Source of the DNA: Paenisporosarcina sp. OV554
Lineage (GTDB): Bacteria > Bacillota > Bacilli > Bacillales_A > Planococcaceae
DNA: 64,000 bases
Reading direction: 5' to 3'
Assembly (NCBI RefSeq): GCF_003058165.1
Contig: NZ_QBUC01000014.1
Location: 28,691-92,690 of the forward strand
The position numbers and the translations under genes are program-made. Under the pieces are notes generated by a model. The model made no database searches, had not been told where the DNA came from, and saw nothing but the letters and a program-made list of their open reading frames with translations. Shown here one piece after another: positions 8,604 through 16,438 of the stretch. Position 1 is the stretch's first letter. The number at the start of each line of letters is the position of its first letter.

Positions 8604-9332
8604 TCAACTTCTTAGACATCGGAATACTCGATAGCTAAGAAGTTTACGATATTGGTGTATCAATTGATGATGTTGATCCCATAAATCATAAAACTCTAAT
8701 CGAATGTCTTTTGATTGATTCAAATCTTGAATTTCAGTATTTATTAGTTCAGCGGATTGCTGCTTTAAAATTTCAATTTGATTAAATCCAGCATCTTGCA
8801 AGGATATTTTCCATTCATCTTCATTTAAGATTTTCTTTATACCATATAACTCACAAACATCAGATATTAATTCTTCGGTAAGAGTTTGCTCAGCAATCAT
8901 TTCAATCAAAATCAATTTTCCGTCTTTTCTCAAAACACGTGAGAGTTCATTCAATGTTTTTGTAATGTCCGTAAAAATGACAACAGATTCAGAAAAGACA
9001 TAATCAAATGAATCGTCTTGGAAAGCTAATTTCTCTGCGTTGCCATTGATCACTCTTACAGGTAATTGCTCTAATTGAAAGCGGTGGTTCGACTTTTCCA
9101 ACATGATGGGATGATTATCAATTGCAGTTACGTGGCAGTTATACTGTCGAGCAAGATATGCTGAAGTCTGCCCTGTTCCGCAACCAAGGTCCAGTACATG
9201 ATCTGAGGAAAGAATATTTTCTGCGTCCAATACGGTTTTAGTTAAATCCAATCCCCCAGGGTGGGCACCACCTATCCCAAAATAAGCTAGTAAATCGAGG
9301 TAATTCCCTTTTATTTGAAATCCTCCGTTCAT
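8604..9332 (-). CDS. SAM-dependent class I methyltransferase
   Basis: The 242-residue protein shows motif I DHVLDLGCGTGQTSAYLA (about residues 43-60), the acidic ribose-binding end of strand 2 (HVTAIDN), and motif II-III (DDSFDYVFSESVVIF). This is the UbiE/Methyltransf_11 pattern. An N-terminal piece contains GIGGAHPGGLDLT. The substrate is not determinable. The ribosome-binding site is weak (ACGAGAA). It stands alone, divergent from a short unconfirmed ORF. Confidence 0.8.
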   Translation of the reverse strand: MNGGFQIKGNYLDLLAYFGIGGAHPGGLDLTKTVLDAENILSSDHVLDLGCGTGQTSAYLARQYNCHVTAIDNHPIMLEKSNHRFQLEQLPVRVINGNAEKLAFQDDSFDYVFSESVVIFTDITKTLNELSRVLRKDGKLILIEMIAEQTLTEELISDVCELYGIKKILNEDEWKISLQDAGFNQIEILKQQSAELINTEIQDLNQSKDIRLEFYDLWDQHHQLIHQYRKLLSYRVFRCLRS

Positions 9333-9374
9333 TTCTCGTGTACTTTGTCTTTAACATATGCACAGTATTTCGAA

Positions 9375-9614
9375 ATGAATCCAACAGGAAATCACCTACT
9401 ACACAATATCTTGTACAAAGGAAATGGGAACTGCTGTGAAGACAGTTTAGCCGGCTGTATTAACGGAAACGAATGCGATACTTTACGCAGAAGTATCTTC
9501 CTTTTAGCTGTCCATCAATGTTTTTTGGAAAGTTTTAATGCTAGTATGTACCATACATTCCAACTGGATGAGATAAATTATTTAACAGGCAACAGGCTCT
9601 TTAAAGGAACGTAG
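9375..9614 (+). CDS. Possible small Cys-containing protein, unconfirmed
   Basis: A 79-codon frame begins MNPTGNHLLHNILYKGNG, then NCCEDSLAGCINGNEC, and continues with a helical stretch ending TGNRLFKGT. Codon use looks protein-like and four cysteines cluster near residues 20-34. No ribosome-binding site precedes the ATG, and an upstream in-frame start at 9315 would overlap the methyltransferase head. It could be a real small protein, or the tail of a lost gene. Confidence 0.3.
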   Translation: MNPTGNHLLHNILYKGNGNCCEDSLAGCINGNECDTLRRSIFLLAVHQCFLESFNASMYHTFQLDEINYLTGNRLFKGT

Positions 9615-9674
9615 GCCATATGTCTATGTATTTATTTTTTTGTGAATAAACTATAACCAGATGAGGTGAAAAAT

Positions 9675-9941
9675 ATGACTAGAGTATGGAGAAACAATAA
9701 AGTCAGTTCAGTCGTGATTAACCAATCAGAATTTTTCATTCGTAATGGTTTTTCTAATAATAATCCACTTTCAAGAGCAGATTCTGATTTAGACATTGAT
9801 AAGGATAATGACTTGAAAAATGAAATTATCCTGGATGAGGATAATGACACTGAGTTAATAAAGGTAGAAAGATTAGAAAATCAATATGAATTGTCAACTG
9901 TGAAAATTTTCATAAAAAACAAGCTATACAATAAACGTTAA
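9675..9941 (+). CDS. Hypothetical small acidic protein
   Basis: The 88-residue product starts MTRVWRNNKVSSVVINQSEF and has an Asp/Glu/Asn-rich middle (SDLDIDKDNDLKNEIILDED). GAGGTGA five bases before the ATG at 9675 is a strong start signal; the ATG three codons upstream is too close to it. A terminator hairpin follows. No transmembrane segment or known motif is seen. Confidence 0.5.
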   Translation: MTRVWRNNKVSSVVINQSEFFIRNGFSNNNPLSRADSDLDIDKDNDLKNEIILDEDNDTELIKVERLENQYELSTVKIFIKNKLYNKR

Positions 9942-9989
9942 TACCAACAACGTAGGAATGGATTAACCTAAATTTGTGAAAAAATATAA

Positions 9990-10025
9990 AACACCTTCGA
10001 AATGGTACTCATCGGAGGTGTTTTT
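9990..10025 (+). terminator. Rho-independent terminator
   Basis: ACACCTtCGA paired with TCGgAGGTGT, followed by TTTTT, after the small acidic protein gene. Confidence 0.8.
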
Positions 10026-10568
10026 GAATGGGTAAAACGTATGAAAATTAAGAAACCGTTGTACTTTCTATAAAAATATTGACGATAATCCATGAGCACC
10101 AACAACACGATTTATCTAAAGAATCCCGAATTGTAACGGGGGCTCTTTTCAGAGAAAAACTAATATATCAAGGTCAAATTACACTCAAATCATATTAGTT
10201 TAACCATGATTACGTCTCATAAAATGGGCTCTTACTTTTCCTTGAAGCCATTTGATGAGATCAGCTAAGGAACATTAGATAAAGAATATACAATAACAGA
10301 ATTTTATTAGACAAATAGAAGAGCATGAAAATCCAAACTCTTTATTTGCGATTAATTAAAAATCTTTTAAGGTCTAACCTCCACAACCACCTTCATAGCA
10401 ACCTCCACCGTTATAGCTGCTTCCAACAAAAGCAGCTCAGACAATTATTTAAGTTTTTTTCCTGGAATCAGTATATCATTGAAATCGAGTGTCAGATGCC
10501 AAGCGATTTTGTTATTCCTTTACCACTTCAGTTCTTGCGATCGATCAAGACCATAAGTAAAAGACAAA
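10026..10568. pseudogene. Gene-poor stretch with remnants of a LysM domain and a Gly/Cys-rich tail
   Basis: No intact gene is seen. On the minus strand, 10445 to about 10545 reads NNKIAWHLTLDFNDILIP then GKKLK-stop, which resembles the end of a LysM repeat (N-x-I...PG-x-x-LK). Downstream, ending near 10377, another frame reads AAFVGSSYNGGGCYEGGCGG-stop, a Gly/Cys-rich C-terminus. Both lack starts. A plus-strand frame at 10325-10579 over the same bases looks like a shadow. Confidence 0.3.
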
Positions 10569-10994
10569 CTAGTAGATGAGTTTCTTTTCCAAATAATACT
10601 TTTGAGATTCTTTATTAGGATATTCGTCAATCTTTCCGACAATTTTATAGCCACACTGTTGGTAAAAATCGGGTGCTTGAAAACTAAATGTATCTAGGTG
10701 GATGCTTCTACAATTATTATCCCTGGCAGCCTTTTCAATATTATCTAATAACCACTTTCCGTATCCTTCACCTCTAAGAGATTCATCTACCCATAAAAAA
10801 TCTATATGCAAATTGTACCAACTAATCTTCCCTGTTATGCCACCTAAAATTTCCCCTTCTTCATTTCTAATCATAAAACTAACATTATTAACTGGATGTT
10901 TTACGTCATCTGGTAGTTTGGATTGGTTGTATTCAATAATTTTTGTTCTTATATAATCACTATCTTCTTGATTCCATTGTTGATTTATTTTCAT
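10569..10994 (-). CDS. GNAT family N-acetyltransferase
   Basis: The 141-residue protein contains [19 protein letters not shown] at about residues 65-83, the classic R-x-x-G-x-G/A acetyl-CoA-binding motif, and [17 protein letters not shown] at the C-terminus, as in YhbS/ElaA-like GNATs. The longer frame from 11069 lies inside the upstream gene; AAGGATG before ATG 10994 marks the true start. It overlaps the 3' end of the next GNAT gene by 35 bases, so the two are translationally coupled. Substrate unknown. Confidence 0.8.
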   Translation of the reverse strand: MKINQQWNQEDSDYIRTKIIEYNQSKLPDDVKHPVNNVSFMIRNEEGEILGGITGKISWYNLHIDFLWVDESLRGEGYGKWLLDNIEKAARDNNCRSIHLDTFSFQAPDFYQQCGYKIVGKIDEYPNKESQKYYLEKKLIY

Positions 10995-11430
10995 TTTTCT
11001 CATCCTTTTCTTTATATTCTTCGTATGTTTTCCTGAAGCCAGAGAAAGTTCGAAACCCCTGTTCTTCATAAAAAGATCGAGATGTACTATTTGCTAGTAA
11101 TTCCATCCTTGTTTTGGGATAGAGGCTATGAACGAATTTGAGTAATTCATTTCCTAAACTCATTCTTCGATAGTCTTTATGAATAATTAATTCACAGATA
11201 TAGAGACTAATAAAACCATCTGTAAGTCCTCTGATACAGCCAACCACTCGATCATCTGTTTTGACAATAAAAGCAACATTTGAATTACTCCATGCTTTTT
11301 TAGTGTCTTCATTCTTCTCCACTAAGTTCGTCCATCCTTCATCAATATTTAATCTATTGATGTCTTTAAAATCATATTCATTGTATGGCCGAATTACGAC
11401 CGACTTTTCATTTTTTAAGGTGAGTTTCAT
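10960..11430 (-). CDS. GNAT family N-acetyltransferase
   Basis: The 156-residue protein has motif A in [20 protein letters not shown] (R-x-x-x-x-G-N/x-L variant) and motif B in [20 protein letters not shown]. The C-terminal Lys/Glu-rich tail coincides with the ribosome-binding region of the downstream GNAT, which it overlaps. Two adjacent, coupled acetyltransferases of different subfamilies suggest a small detoxification or modification cassette, but no substrate is visible. Confidence 0.75.
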   Translation of the reverse strand: MKLTLKNEKSVVIRPYNEYDFKDINRLNIDEGWTNLVEKNEDTKKAWSNSNVAFIVKTDDRVVGCIRGLTDGFISLYICELIIHKDYRRMSLGNELLKFVHSLYPKTRMELLANSTSRSFYEEQGFRTFSGFRKTYEEYKEKDEKNENKSTMESRR

Positions 11431-11445
11431 AATTAATCCCTTCTT

Positions 11446-11700
11446 TTAATAAACCGGTTTAGATATGTTTTTTTTTGAAAGCATAAGTAAATTCAGATTA
11501 TATTCTTCACTTTCAATCATAATTACAGTTAATCTCTTTTCAGTTGTTGTTTCATGCCATCCGTCTTTTTCCCAAAAAACGGCATCTCCAGCTTTAACAT
11601 GAAAATTTTTTTCTTTGTTCCCACGAACCCAACCTTCCCAATTTACAATAAGTAGTAATTGAGGGACGATAGCCTGATGAAAACCGATAATACCAAGTAA
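11446..11700 (-). pseudogene. Remnant of a small cupin protein
   Basis: The frame reads FHQAIVPQLLLIVNWEGWV, then FHVKAGDAVFWEKDGWHET and LTVIMIESEE..., ending at 11446. HQAIVPQ, the G(D)xxFWxxxxxHE motif and the strand spacing are those of a single-domain cupin. The N-terminal half is missing; upstream DNA is instead a piece of cdaS-like sequence. A 67-codon frame over 11594-11797 is a mixture of two fragments, not a gene. Confidence 0.6.
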
Positions 11701-11710
11701 TCATAATACG

Positions 11711-11761
11711 TCTTAATAATATTACGGTAGAAGTCAATAAGGGTTTAAGTACATTAGAAAA
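11711..11761 (+). repeat. Partial duplicate of cdaS
   Basis: 46 of 51 bases match 13960-14010 in the cdaS gene. In frame it encodes LNNITVEVNKGLSTLE against LNNISVEVNKGLSALE. The similarity ends abruptly at both sides. It is a fragment, not a gene. Confidence 0.75.
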
Positions 11762-11810
11762 TGTCATGGTCACTCGTCTTGTCTGACACACCGTCAAAAT
11801 ATTTAATAAA

Positions 11811-11843
11811 CGTACCCGATTTTATAAACTCGTGTACGTTTTA
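11811..11843 (-). terminator. Probable terminator after the acyl-CoA ligase
   Basis: AAACGTAC and GTACGTTT bracket a 17-base loop that can pair further (ACGA/TCGG). The T-tail is short, so confidence is moderate. Confidence 0.45.
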
Positions 11844-11902
11844 AGCTTTCTTCTTAATTTGAATATAATTTCTTTCATTAAGCAAAAAATAGATTAAAGA
11901 AA

Positions 11903-13495
11903 TTAGTTTACCTTCTTCGATCCCTTCCAATGCATCTCTCTTAAGCGGAATTTTTGTAGTTTGCCCGTAGCTGTTTTTGGTAACGATATAACGAACTCAA
12001 CAGCTTTGGGTGCTTTAAAGTGTGCCATATTTGACCTGCAGTAGGTAATAATCTCTGCTTCAGTCACATTTGCATCAGGTTGCAGCACAATAATAGCCTT
12101 TGGTATCTCTCCCCATTTTTCATCAGGAACCGCAATAACGGCTACTTCCATAACATCTGAATGTTTATACAACATACCTTCAATTTCTGTAGATGAAATA
12201 TTTTCTCCTCCGGAAATGATCAAATCCTTTATTCGGTCTTGTATTTCAATGAACCCGTCAGGATATGTGACTGCCAAATCGCCAGTATAGAACCAACCGT
12301 CCTTAATTGCTTCTTTTGTCTTTTCTGGGTCTTTGTAATATCCTTCCATAACTACGTTTCCTCGAGTAACGATTTCACCCAATTCTTTCCCATTCCAAGC
12401 AACTTCTTCCCCTTCTGGATTGACGACTTTTGTTTCCCCATTAAAAGCGAGCTCGATTCCTTGTCTTGCCTTAATCACAGCTTGTTCATCCTTAGATTTT
12501 GAATCAAACTCCTTTTTCCATTCACAATAAAGAATAAATGGAGAAGTTTCCGTCAAACCATACACATGAATCATATTTAATCCCAGGATACCTTGAGCTT
12601 TCTGTATTAGCGCTGCTGAAGGGGGTGCACCTGCTGTCGCCATACGAGGGCTCATTTTGATTTTAATATTTTTCGCTTTTGGATTGTTCACCAACATATT
12701 AACAACTGTCGGAGCTCCACATAGTAATGAAATATTTTCACTTTCAAATAACTCAAGAATTACAGGAGGATCTACTTTTCTTAAACAGACATGGGTGGCA
12801 CCAGCCGCAGTTATGGACCAAACGCCACCCCAGCCATTCGCATGAAACATCGGTAATGTATGAAGATACACATCGTCATGCTTGACGTTAAGGTGATACA
12901 TGAAATTCGCTGCATTAAGGTAATTACTACGGTGTGTTAGCATTACACCTTTTGGTTTTGATGTCGTTCCACTCGTATAGTTCAACGTTAGAAGTTGATT
13001 TTCATCAATTTCAACTTCTGGTAGTGTTGAGTTCTCTGTAGACTGTTGAAGAAAATCTTCGTAATCCACGCCTTTTAATGTTGTTTCATGCCCTGCCACG
13101 GAAACGATTACAATCTGATCAAAGGAAAGATTTCCTTTGATTTCTTCAATCGGCCCGCTGAATTCGGCATCAACAATCAGCATTTTCGCATCACTATGAT
13201 TGATAATGTACTCCAAATCTACAGCTGATAATCGATAATTTAATGGCACCATCACAGCACCAAGTTGACAAATGCCGTAAAAAGCCTCAAGCATATAATG
13301 TGTGTTCGGTAACATCACCGCAACAAGGTCACCTTCCTGGATTCCAGAGTTATGTAAGGCCATCGAAAGCTGATCCGTCCGTTTTCCAAACTCCTGATAT
13401 GTAAACTTCTTATTTTCATCGATTACCGCTATTTTTTCGGGATAGTATTTCACTGCACGACGCTTCCAGTCCAATGGGGTTAATGCAGAAAACAT
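11903..13495 (-). CDS. AMP-forming acyl-CoA synthetase/ligase
   Basis: The 530-residue protein is a full-length member of the ANL superfamily. It activates a carboxylic acid as acyl-AMP and transfers it to CoA. Signatures in order: the ATP loop LNYTSGTTSKPKGVMLTHRS (about 170-190), YGLTETSP (about 315), the hinge region DGWFYTGDLAVTYPDGFIEI (about 410), DRIKDLIISGGENIS, and the C-terminal LPKTATGKLQKF with the catalytic Lys. The pattern fits medium/long-chain fatty or methylthio-propionate-type ligases; chain specificity is not readable. AGGAG lies 9 bases before ATG 13495; an in-frame TTG at 13504 is too close to it. The gene is monocistronic and divergent from cdaS. Confidence 0.85.
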   Translation of the reverse strand: MFSALTPLDWKRRAVKYYPEKIAVIDENKKFTYQEFGKRTDQLSMALHNSGIQEGDLVAVMLPNTHYMLEAFYGICQLGAVMVPLNYRLSAVDLEYIINHSDAKMLIVDAEFSGPIEEIKGNLSFDQIVIVSVAGHETTLKGVDYEDFLQQSTENSTLPEVEIDENQLLTLNYTSGTTSKPKGVMLTHRSNYLNAANFMYHLNVKHDDVYLHTLPMFHANGWGGVWSITAAGATHVCLRKVDPPVILELFESENISLLCGAPTVVNMLVNNPKAKNIKIKMSPRMATAGAPPSAALIQKAQGILGLNMIHVYGLTETSPFILYCEWKKEFDSKSKDEQAVIKARQGIELAFNGETKVVNPEGEEVAWNGKELGEIVTRGNVVMEGYYKDPEKTKEAIKDGWFYTGDLAVTYPDGFIEIQDRIKDLIISGGENISSTEIEGMLYKHSDVMEVAVIAVPDEKWGEIPKAIIVLQPDANVTEAEIITYCRSNMAHFKAPKAVEFVISLPKTATGKLQKFRLREMHWKGSKKVN

Positions 13496-13894
13496 AGTGA
13501 ACAACTCCTGAATGTTTTATTTTTTTAATACGAGCTTATCACTGGTCCAATATAAGTAAAATAGTATTCTATTGAATCCCATTTTTTAAGATGAGCTAAA
13601 TCATTATTTCTAGATTTACTCCTTTATATCCTTTATTTTTTTAATTATTAAAATATACTGTTCTTTAGTTTGATAAAAGGCAATATTAATGAGCACTCAC
13701 CATTTAATGCAACTACTACAATATTGAAAACATAATCATTTATTCCGACGTTAACCAGCTGTTTTTGAAAAGTAGTTTAATACGATAATGTTTGTATCTA
13801 CTATTTATCCCGTGGCAGGAATGGCTTGCTTCAATTTGAGCACAATAAAGCTAAGACTTAAGACATAACACCCTTTGAATAAGTATCAAATGAA
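13496..13894. other. Intergenic region between divergent genes
   Basis: It holds the promoters of the acyl-CoA ligase (minus) and cdaS (plus). On the minus strand, 13648-13779 encodes TTFQKQLVNVGINDYVFN, then IVVVALNGECSLILPF and KLKNSIF-stop, a protein-like 43-codon tail without a start, probably a gene remnant. I cannot identify a convincing sigma-G or sigma-A promoter by eye. Confidence 0.35.
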
Positions 13895-14533
13895 ATGAGG
13901 TGTATTTGTATCGAAATAAATTGCGATTTCTCACCACTTAAAGAACAATTAATTAAGAGTCTAAATAATATTTCGGTAGAAGTTAATAAGGGTTTAAGTG
14001 CATTAGAAGAAAACAACTATTGCCTTTTAGGGGAACTTGCAAAAATCAAAGAAACATTTGAAAAAGCAGAGGCTGTGGCGGCATCTTTTTATTTAAACTG
14101 TTATTTATCACCATTTACTGACAAGTATTTAGATATTTCAACTTGTATCCAACATCTTTCAATTAAAAGACACGGTGCATTGATTGTGATAGAGCGAAAG
14201 GATCAAATCGATTCTTTTATCCGCGCGGGTACAGCTATCGGTGCTAAATTGACACATTCATTACTAGAATCCATTTTTTACCCTGGAAATCCTCTTCATG
14301 ATGGTGCTGTATTAGTTCGTGCTAATCAAATATTTTCTGCAGCAAATGTTCTTCCATTATCTAACATACTAGTAGGTGAAAAAAAACTAGGTACTCGTCA
14401 TCGTGCTGCAATAGGTTTATCTGAAAAGAGTGATGCCCTTGTTCTGGTTGTTTCAGAAGAGACAGGAAAAGTTTCTTTTGCTATGGATGGAGAAATTCAC
14501 CCTATTATAACCACTAGCTCATTATTAGTTTGA
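13895..14533 (+). CDS. cdaS: Sporulation-type diadenylate cyclase CdaS
   Basis: It makes cyclic di-AMP from two ATP. The 212-residue protein has the DisA_N (DAC) domain from about residue 75 to the end, with the catalytic DGA at 136-138 and GTRHR at 166-170. The N-terminal 70 residues are two helices with no membrane segment, as in CdaS (B. subtilis YojJ), where they restrain activity; CdaA would have three membrane helices and DisA a DNA-binding domain. CdaS is made in the forespore in B. subtilis. The start is uncertain: the only SD-like sequence (GAGGTG) lies inside codons 1-3 of the ATG frame. A terminator follows. Confidence 0.85.
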   Translation: MRCICIEINCDFSPLKEQLIKSLNNISVEVNKGLSALEENNYCLLGELAKIKETFEKAEAVAASFYLNCYLSPFTDKYLDISTCIQHLSIKRHGALIVIERKDQIDSFIRAGTAIGAKLTHSLLESIFYPGNPLHDGAVLVRANQIFSAANVLPLSNILVGEKKLGTRHRAAIGLSEKSDALVLVVSEETGKVSFAMDGEIHPIITTSSLLV

Positions 14534-14580
14534 CAACAAGAAATGGAGTTAAGTATTTATTTATTCGAGTTATATTTTAT

Positions 14581-14616
14581 AAAAAGGAGGGGATTTTTGA
14601 TCTTCCCCTTTTTTAT
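14581..14616 (+). terminator. Rho-independent terminator of cdaS
   Basis: AAAAAGGaGGGGA pairs with TCCCCTTTTTT around a TTTTTGATCT loop. A 70-codon frame running through it is not a gene. Confidence 0.7.
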
Positions 14617-14756
14617 TTGATTTGTTTTATCGGAAATTATATTTTTAATGCATCGAGATCCTTCTGTCACACGCGTTCAATGAGTAATAACGATATAACA
14701 TTGAAAGTTCTCATCAGTCGGTTTAAAATGGGAGAAAAGTGAAGGAGAATACATTA

Positions 14757-15434
14757 ATGAATTCGACAAAAAGTGTAATTGAAAAGTTAAATATTAACAA
14801 ATATCCTACGAAACTAATTCTCCAGGCTCCAGAGGATATTGATGATTTTAACGAAGTTGATTTCGACACTACAATAAAGAATGACAAATATCACTTTATC
14901 TTTGCTTTTGTTTTTAGTATGAAGGATTTTTCACAACATTTAGAGATGGTGATCAACAAAAATTTAGTTGAGGATAGTGGCTATTTGTTCATTGCATATC
15001 CCAAAAAAAATAATAAGAAATATAAAGAATTTATTGAACGTGATAGTATCTTTAATAATATTGTTCATGACGAAGATGGTTATGTTCATGGGAGTACCCT
15101 AAAGTTTTCAAAAATGATTAGTTTAAATGATGTTTTTACGGTTGTCGGTCTTAAATCAGTTCCAAAGAAAACAAAAAATTCGACAAGCACAAAAAACAGC
15201 CAATGTGTGGATGACTATATCCGTTATATTGATGACATAAAGCAATATTTGTCTCTCAATGAGAAATTATTAGCTACATACAACCAATTGACCTTTGGTT
15301 ACCAAAAGGACTGGGCGCGATACGTTTATAGTGCAAAACGACAAGAAACACAAGAAAAACGTCTGCTTGAAATGGAAACCATTATAGGAGAGGGTTATAA
15401 ATCCATTGATTTATATCGAAGAAAAAAAGAATGA
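14757..15434 (+). CDS. YdeI/OmdA-like C-terminal domain protein with unassigned N-terminal domain
   Basis: The 225-residue protein starts at ATG 14757 behind AAGGAG; the GTG at 14739 overlaps that site. The last 60 residues contain FGYQKDWARYVYSAKRQETQ then KRLLEMETIIGEG, matching the bacteriocin-protection YdeI/OmpD-associated domain (Y-Q...AKR-x-ET-x-x-KR). The first 130 residues (PTKLILQAPEDIDDFNEVDF, then FVFSMKDFSQHLEMVINKN, DSGYLFIAYPKK) form an alpha/beta domain I cannot name; short methyltransferase-like or DUF3052-like folds read similarly. No signal peptide. Function unknown. Confidence 0.65.
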   Translation: MNSTKSVIEKLNINKYPTKLILQAPEDIDDFNEVDFDTTIKNDKYHFIFAFVFSMKDFSQHLEMVINKNLVEDSGYLFIAYPKKNNKKYKEFIERDSIFNNIVHDEDGYVHGSTLKFSKMISLNDVFTVVGLKSVPKKTKNSTSTKNSQCVDDYIRYIDDIKQYLSLNEKLLATYNQLTFGYQKDWARYVYSAKRQETQEKRLLEMETIIGEGYKSIDLYRRKKE

Positions 15435-15454
15435 ATTCTGAATACATTTACTAA

Positions 15455-15500
15455 AAAAATAGGCAGACTTGGAAATTTCACTCCAGGTCTGCCTATTTAT
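15455..15500. terminator. Bidirectional terminator
   Basis: ATAGGCAGACtTGG / CCAgGTCTGCCTAT hairpin with A- and T-runs between convergent genes; the rnz stop codon lies in its right arm. Confidence 0.85.
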
Positions 15501-16437
15501 ATATTTGTACTAATTCATTTTTTTTCAATTCAAATTCCGCAAAATCTTCAGCAACTATAATCGAAGGAAATACAGCCAAACCTTGCTTACGAAGTTCTTC
15601 GGCCTGGCTTGGTAAAAAACGAGCGCTAATATGTTGAACGATCAAATGTTTGGCTCCACTTTCTTTCGCTACTTGAGCTGCTTGCGTGATGGTTGAATGG
15701 CCATATGGCTTAGCGAGTTCTTCAGTGCCTGCATCGAATGTTGCCTCATGAATAACGATATCCACATCTCGACTCAATTCAATAGATGCTTCGCAAAAAC
15801 GGGTATCCCCAAGAATAGCTAATGAAAATCCTTCTTTCGCTTTTGCAGTTACGTCTTGACTGTAAACGGTATGTCCATTTTCTAACAGTACATCTTGGCC
15901 ACTTTTCAACTTTGCTAACAAGGGACCTTTCGGCACTCCTAGTTTTAGTGCTTGTTCGATCAATAATTGCGGTGGAAGTGGTTTTTGGGAAACTCGGAAG
16001 CCGAAACAAGGGATGACATGATGGAGCAGTTTAGCTTCAACTGTAAATTGTTCATCTTCAAACACTATGCCTTCTGATATTTCGACAAAATTCACTTTGT
16101 ATTGCAAATAGGTTCTTGATAAACGTAAAGTTGTAAGTATCCACTCTTGAATTCCTGTTGGTCCATAAATGGTTAATGGTTCTTTACCATCTAAGAACGA
16201 TCTAGATCCGAGTAATCCTGGCAAACCATAAATATGATCGCCATGCATATGTGTAATGAATATTTTTTCTAGCTTTCGCGGTTTTAGAGAGGTATGAAGC
16301 ATTTGATGTTGTGTCGCCTCACCGCAATCAAATAGCCAAAAGGTGCCTCTTTCTTGCATTAATTTCACAACAAGAGCACTCGTATTCCGTTGCTTAGAAG
16401 GCATTCCTGCACCCGTACCTAAAAATTGAAGTTCCAT
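15493..16437 (-). CDS. rnz: Ribonuclease Z (tRNA 3' endonuclease)
   Basis: It removes the 3' trailer of tRNA precursors that lack an encoded CCA. The 314-residue protein is a metallo-beta-lactamase fold of normal length, with the zinc motif THMHGDH at residues 62-68 (H63, H65, D67, H68), a further ligand in HHVIPCFGFR, GDTRF (Asp bridging both metals) and the late GHSTITQAAQVAK. Gene order rnz-dinB matches B. subtilis yqjK-yqjH. Its start lies immediately after the dinB stop, so the two are likely co-transcribed. Confidence 0.95.
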   Translation of the reverse strand: MELQFLGTGAGMPSKQRNTSALVVKLMQERGTFWLFDCGEATQHQMLHTSLKPRKLEKIFITHMHGDHIYGLPGLLGSRSFLDGKEPLTIYGPTGIQEWILTTLRLSRTYLQYKVNFVEISEGIVFEDEQFTVEAKLLHHVIPCFGFRVSQKPLPPQLLIEQALKLGVPKGPLLAKLKSGQDVLLENGHTVYSQDVTAKAKEGFSLAILGDTRFCEASIELSRDVDIVIHEATFDAGTEELAKPYGHSTITQAAQVAKESGAKHLIVQHISARFLPSQAEELRKQGLAVFPSIIVAEDFAEFELKKNELVQIYK

Positions 16438-16438
16438 A

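Noticed and set aside
10325..10579. 84-codon plus frame
   Set aside because: Runs antisense to the LysM-like and Gly/Cys-like remnants; composition typical of a shadow.
11594..11797. 67-codon minus frame
   Set aside because: Crosses the junction between the cupin remnant and the cdaS duplicate; a chance frame.
14530..14742. 70-codon plus frame after cdaS
   Set aside because: It reads straight through the cdaS terminator hairpin.
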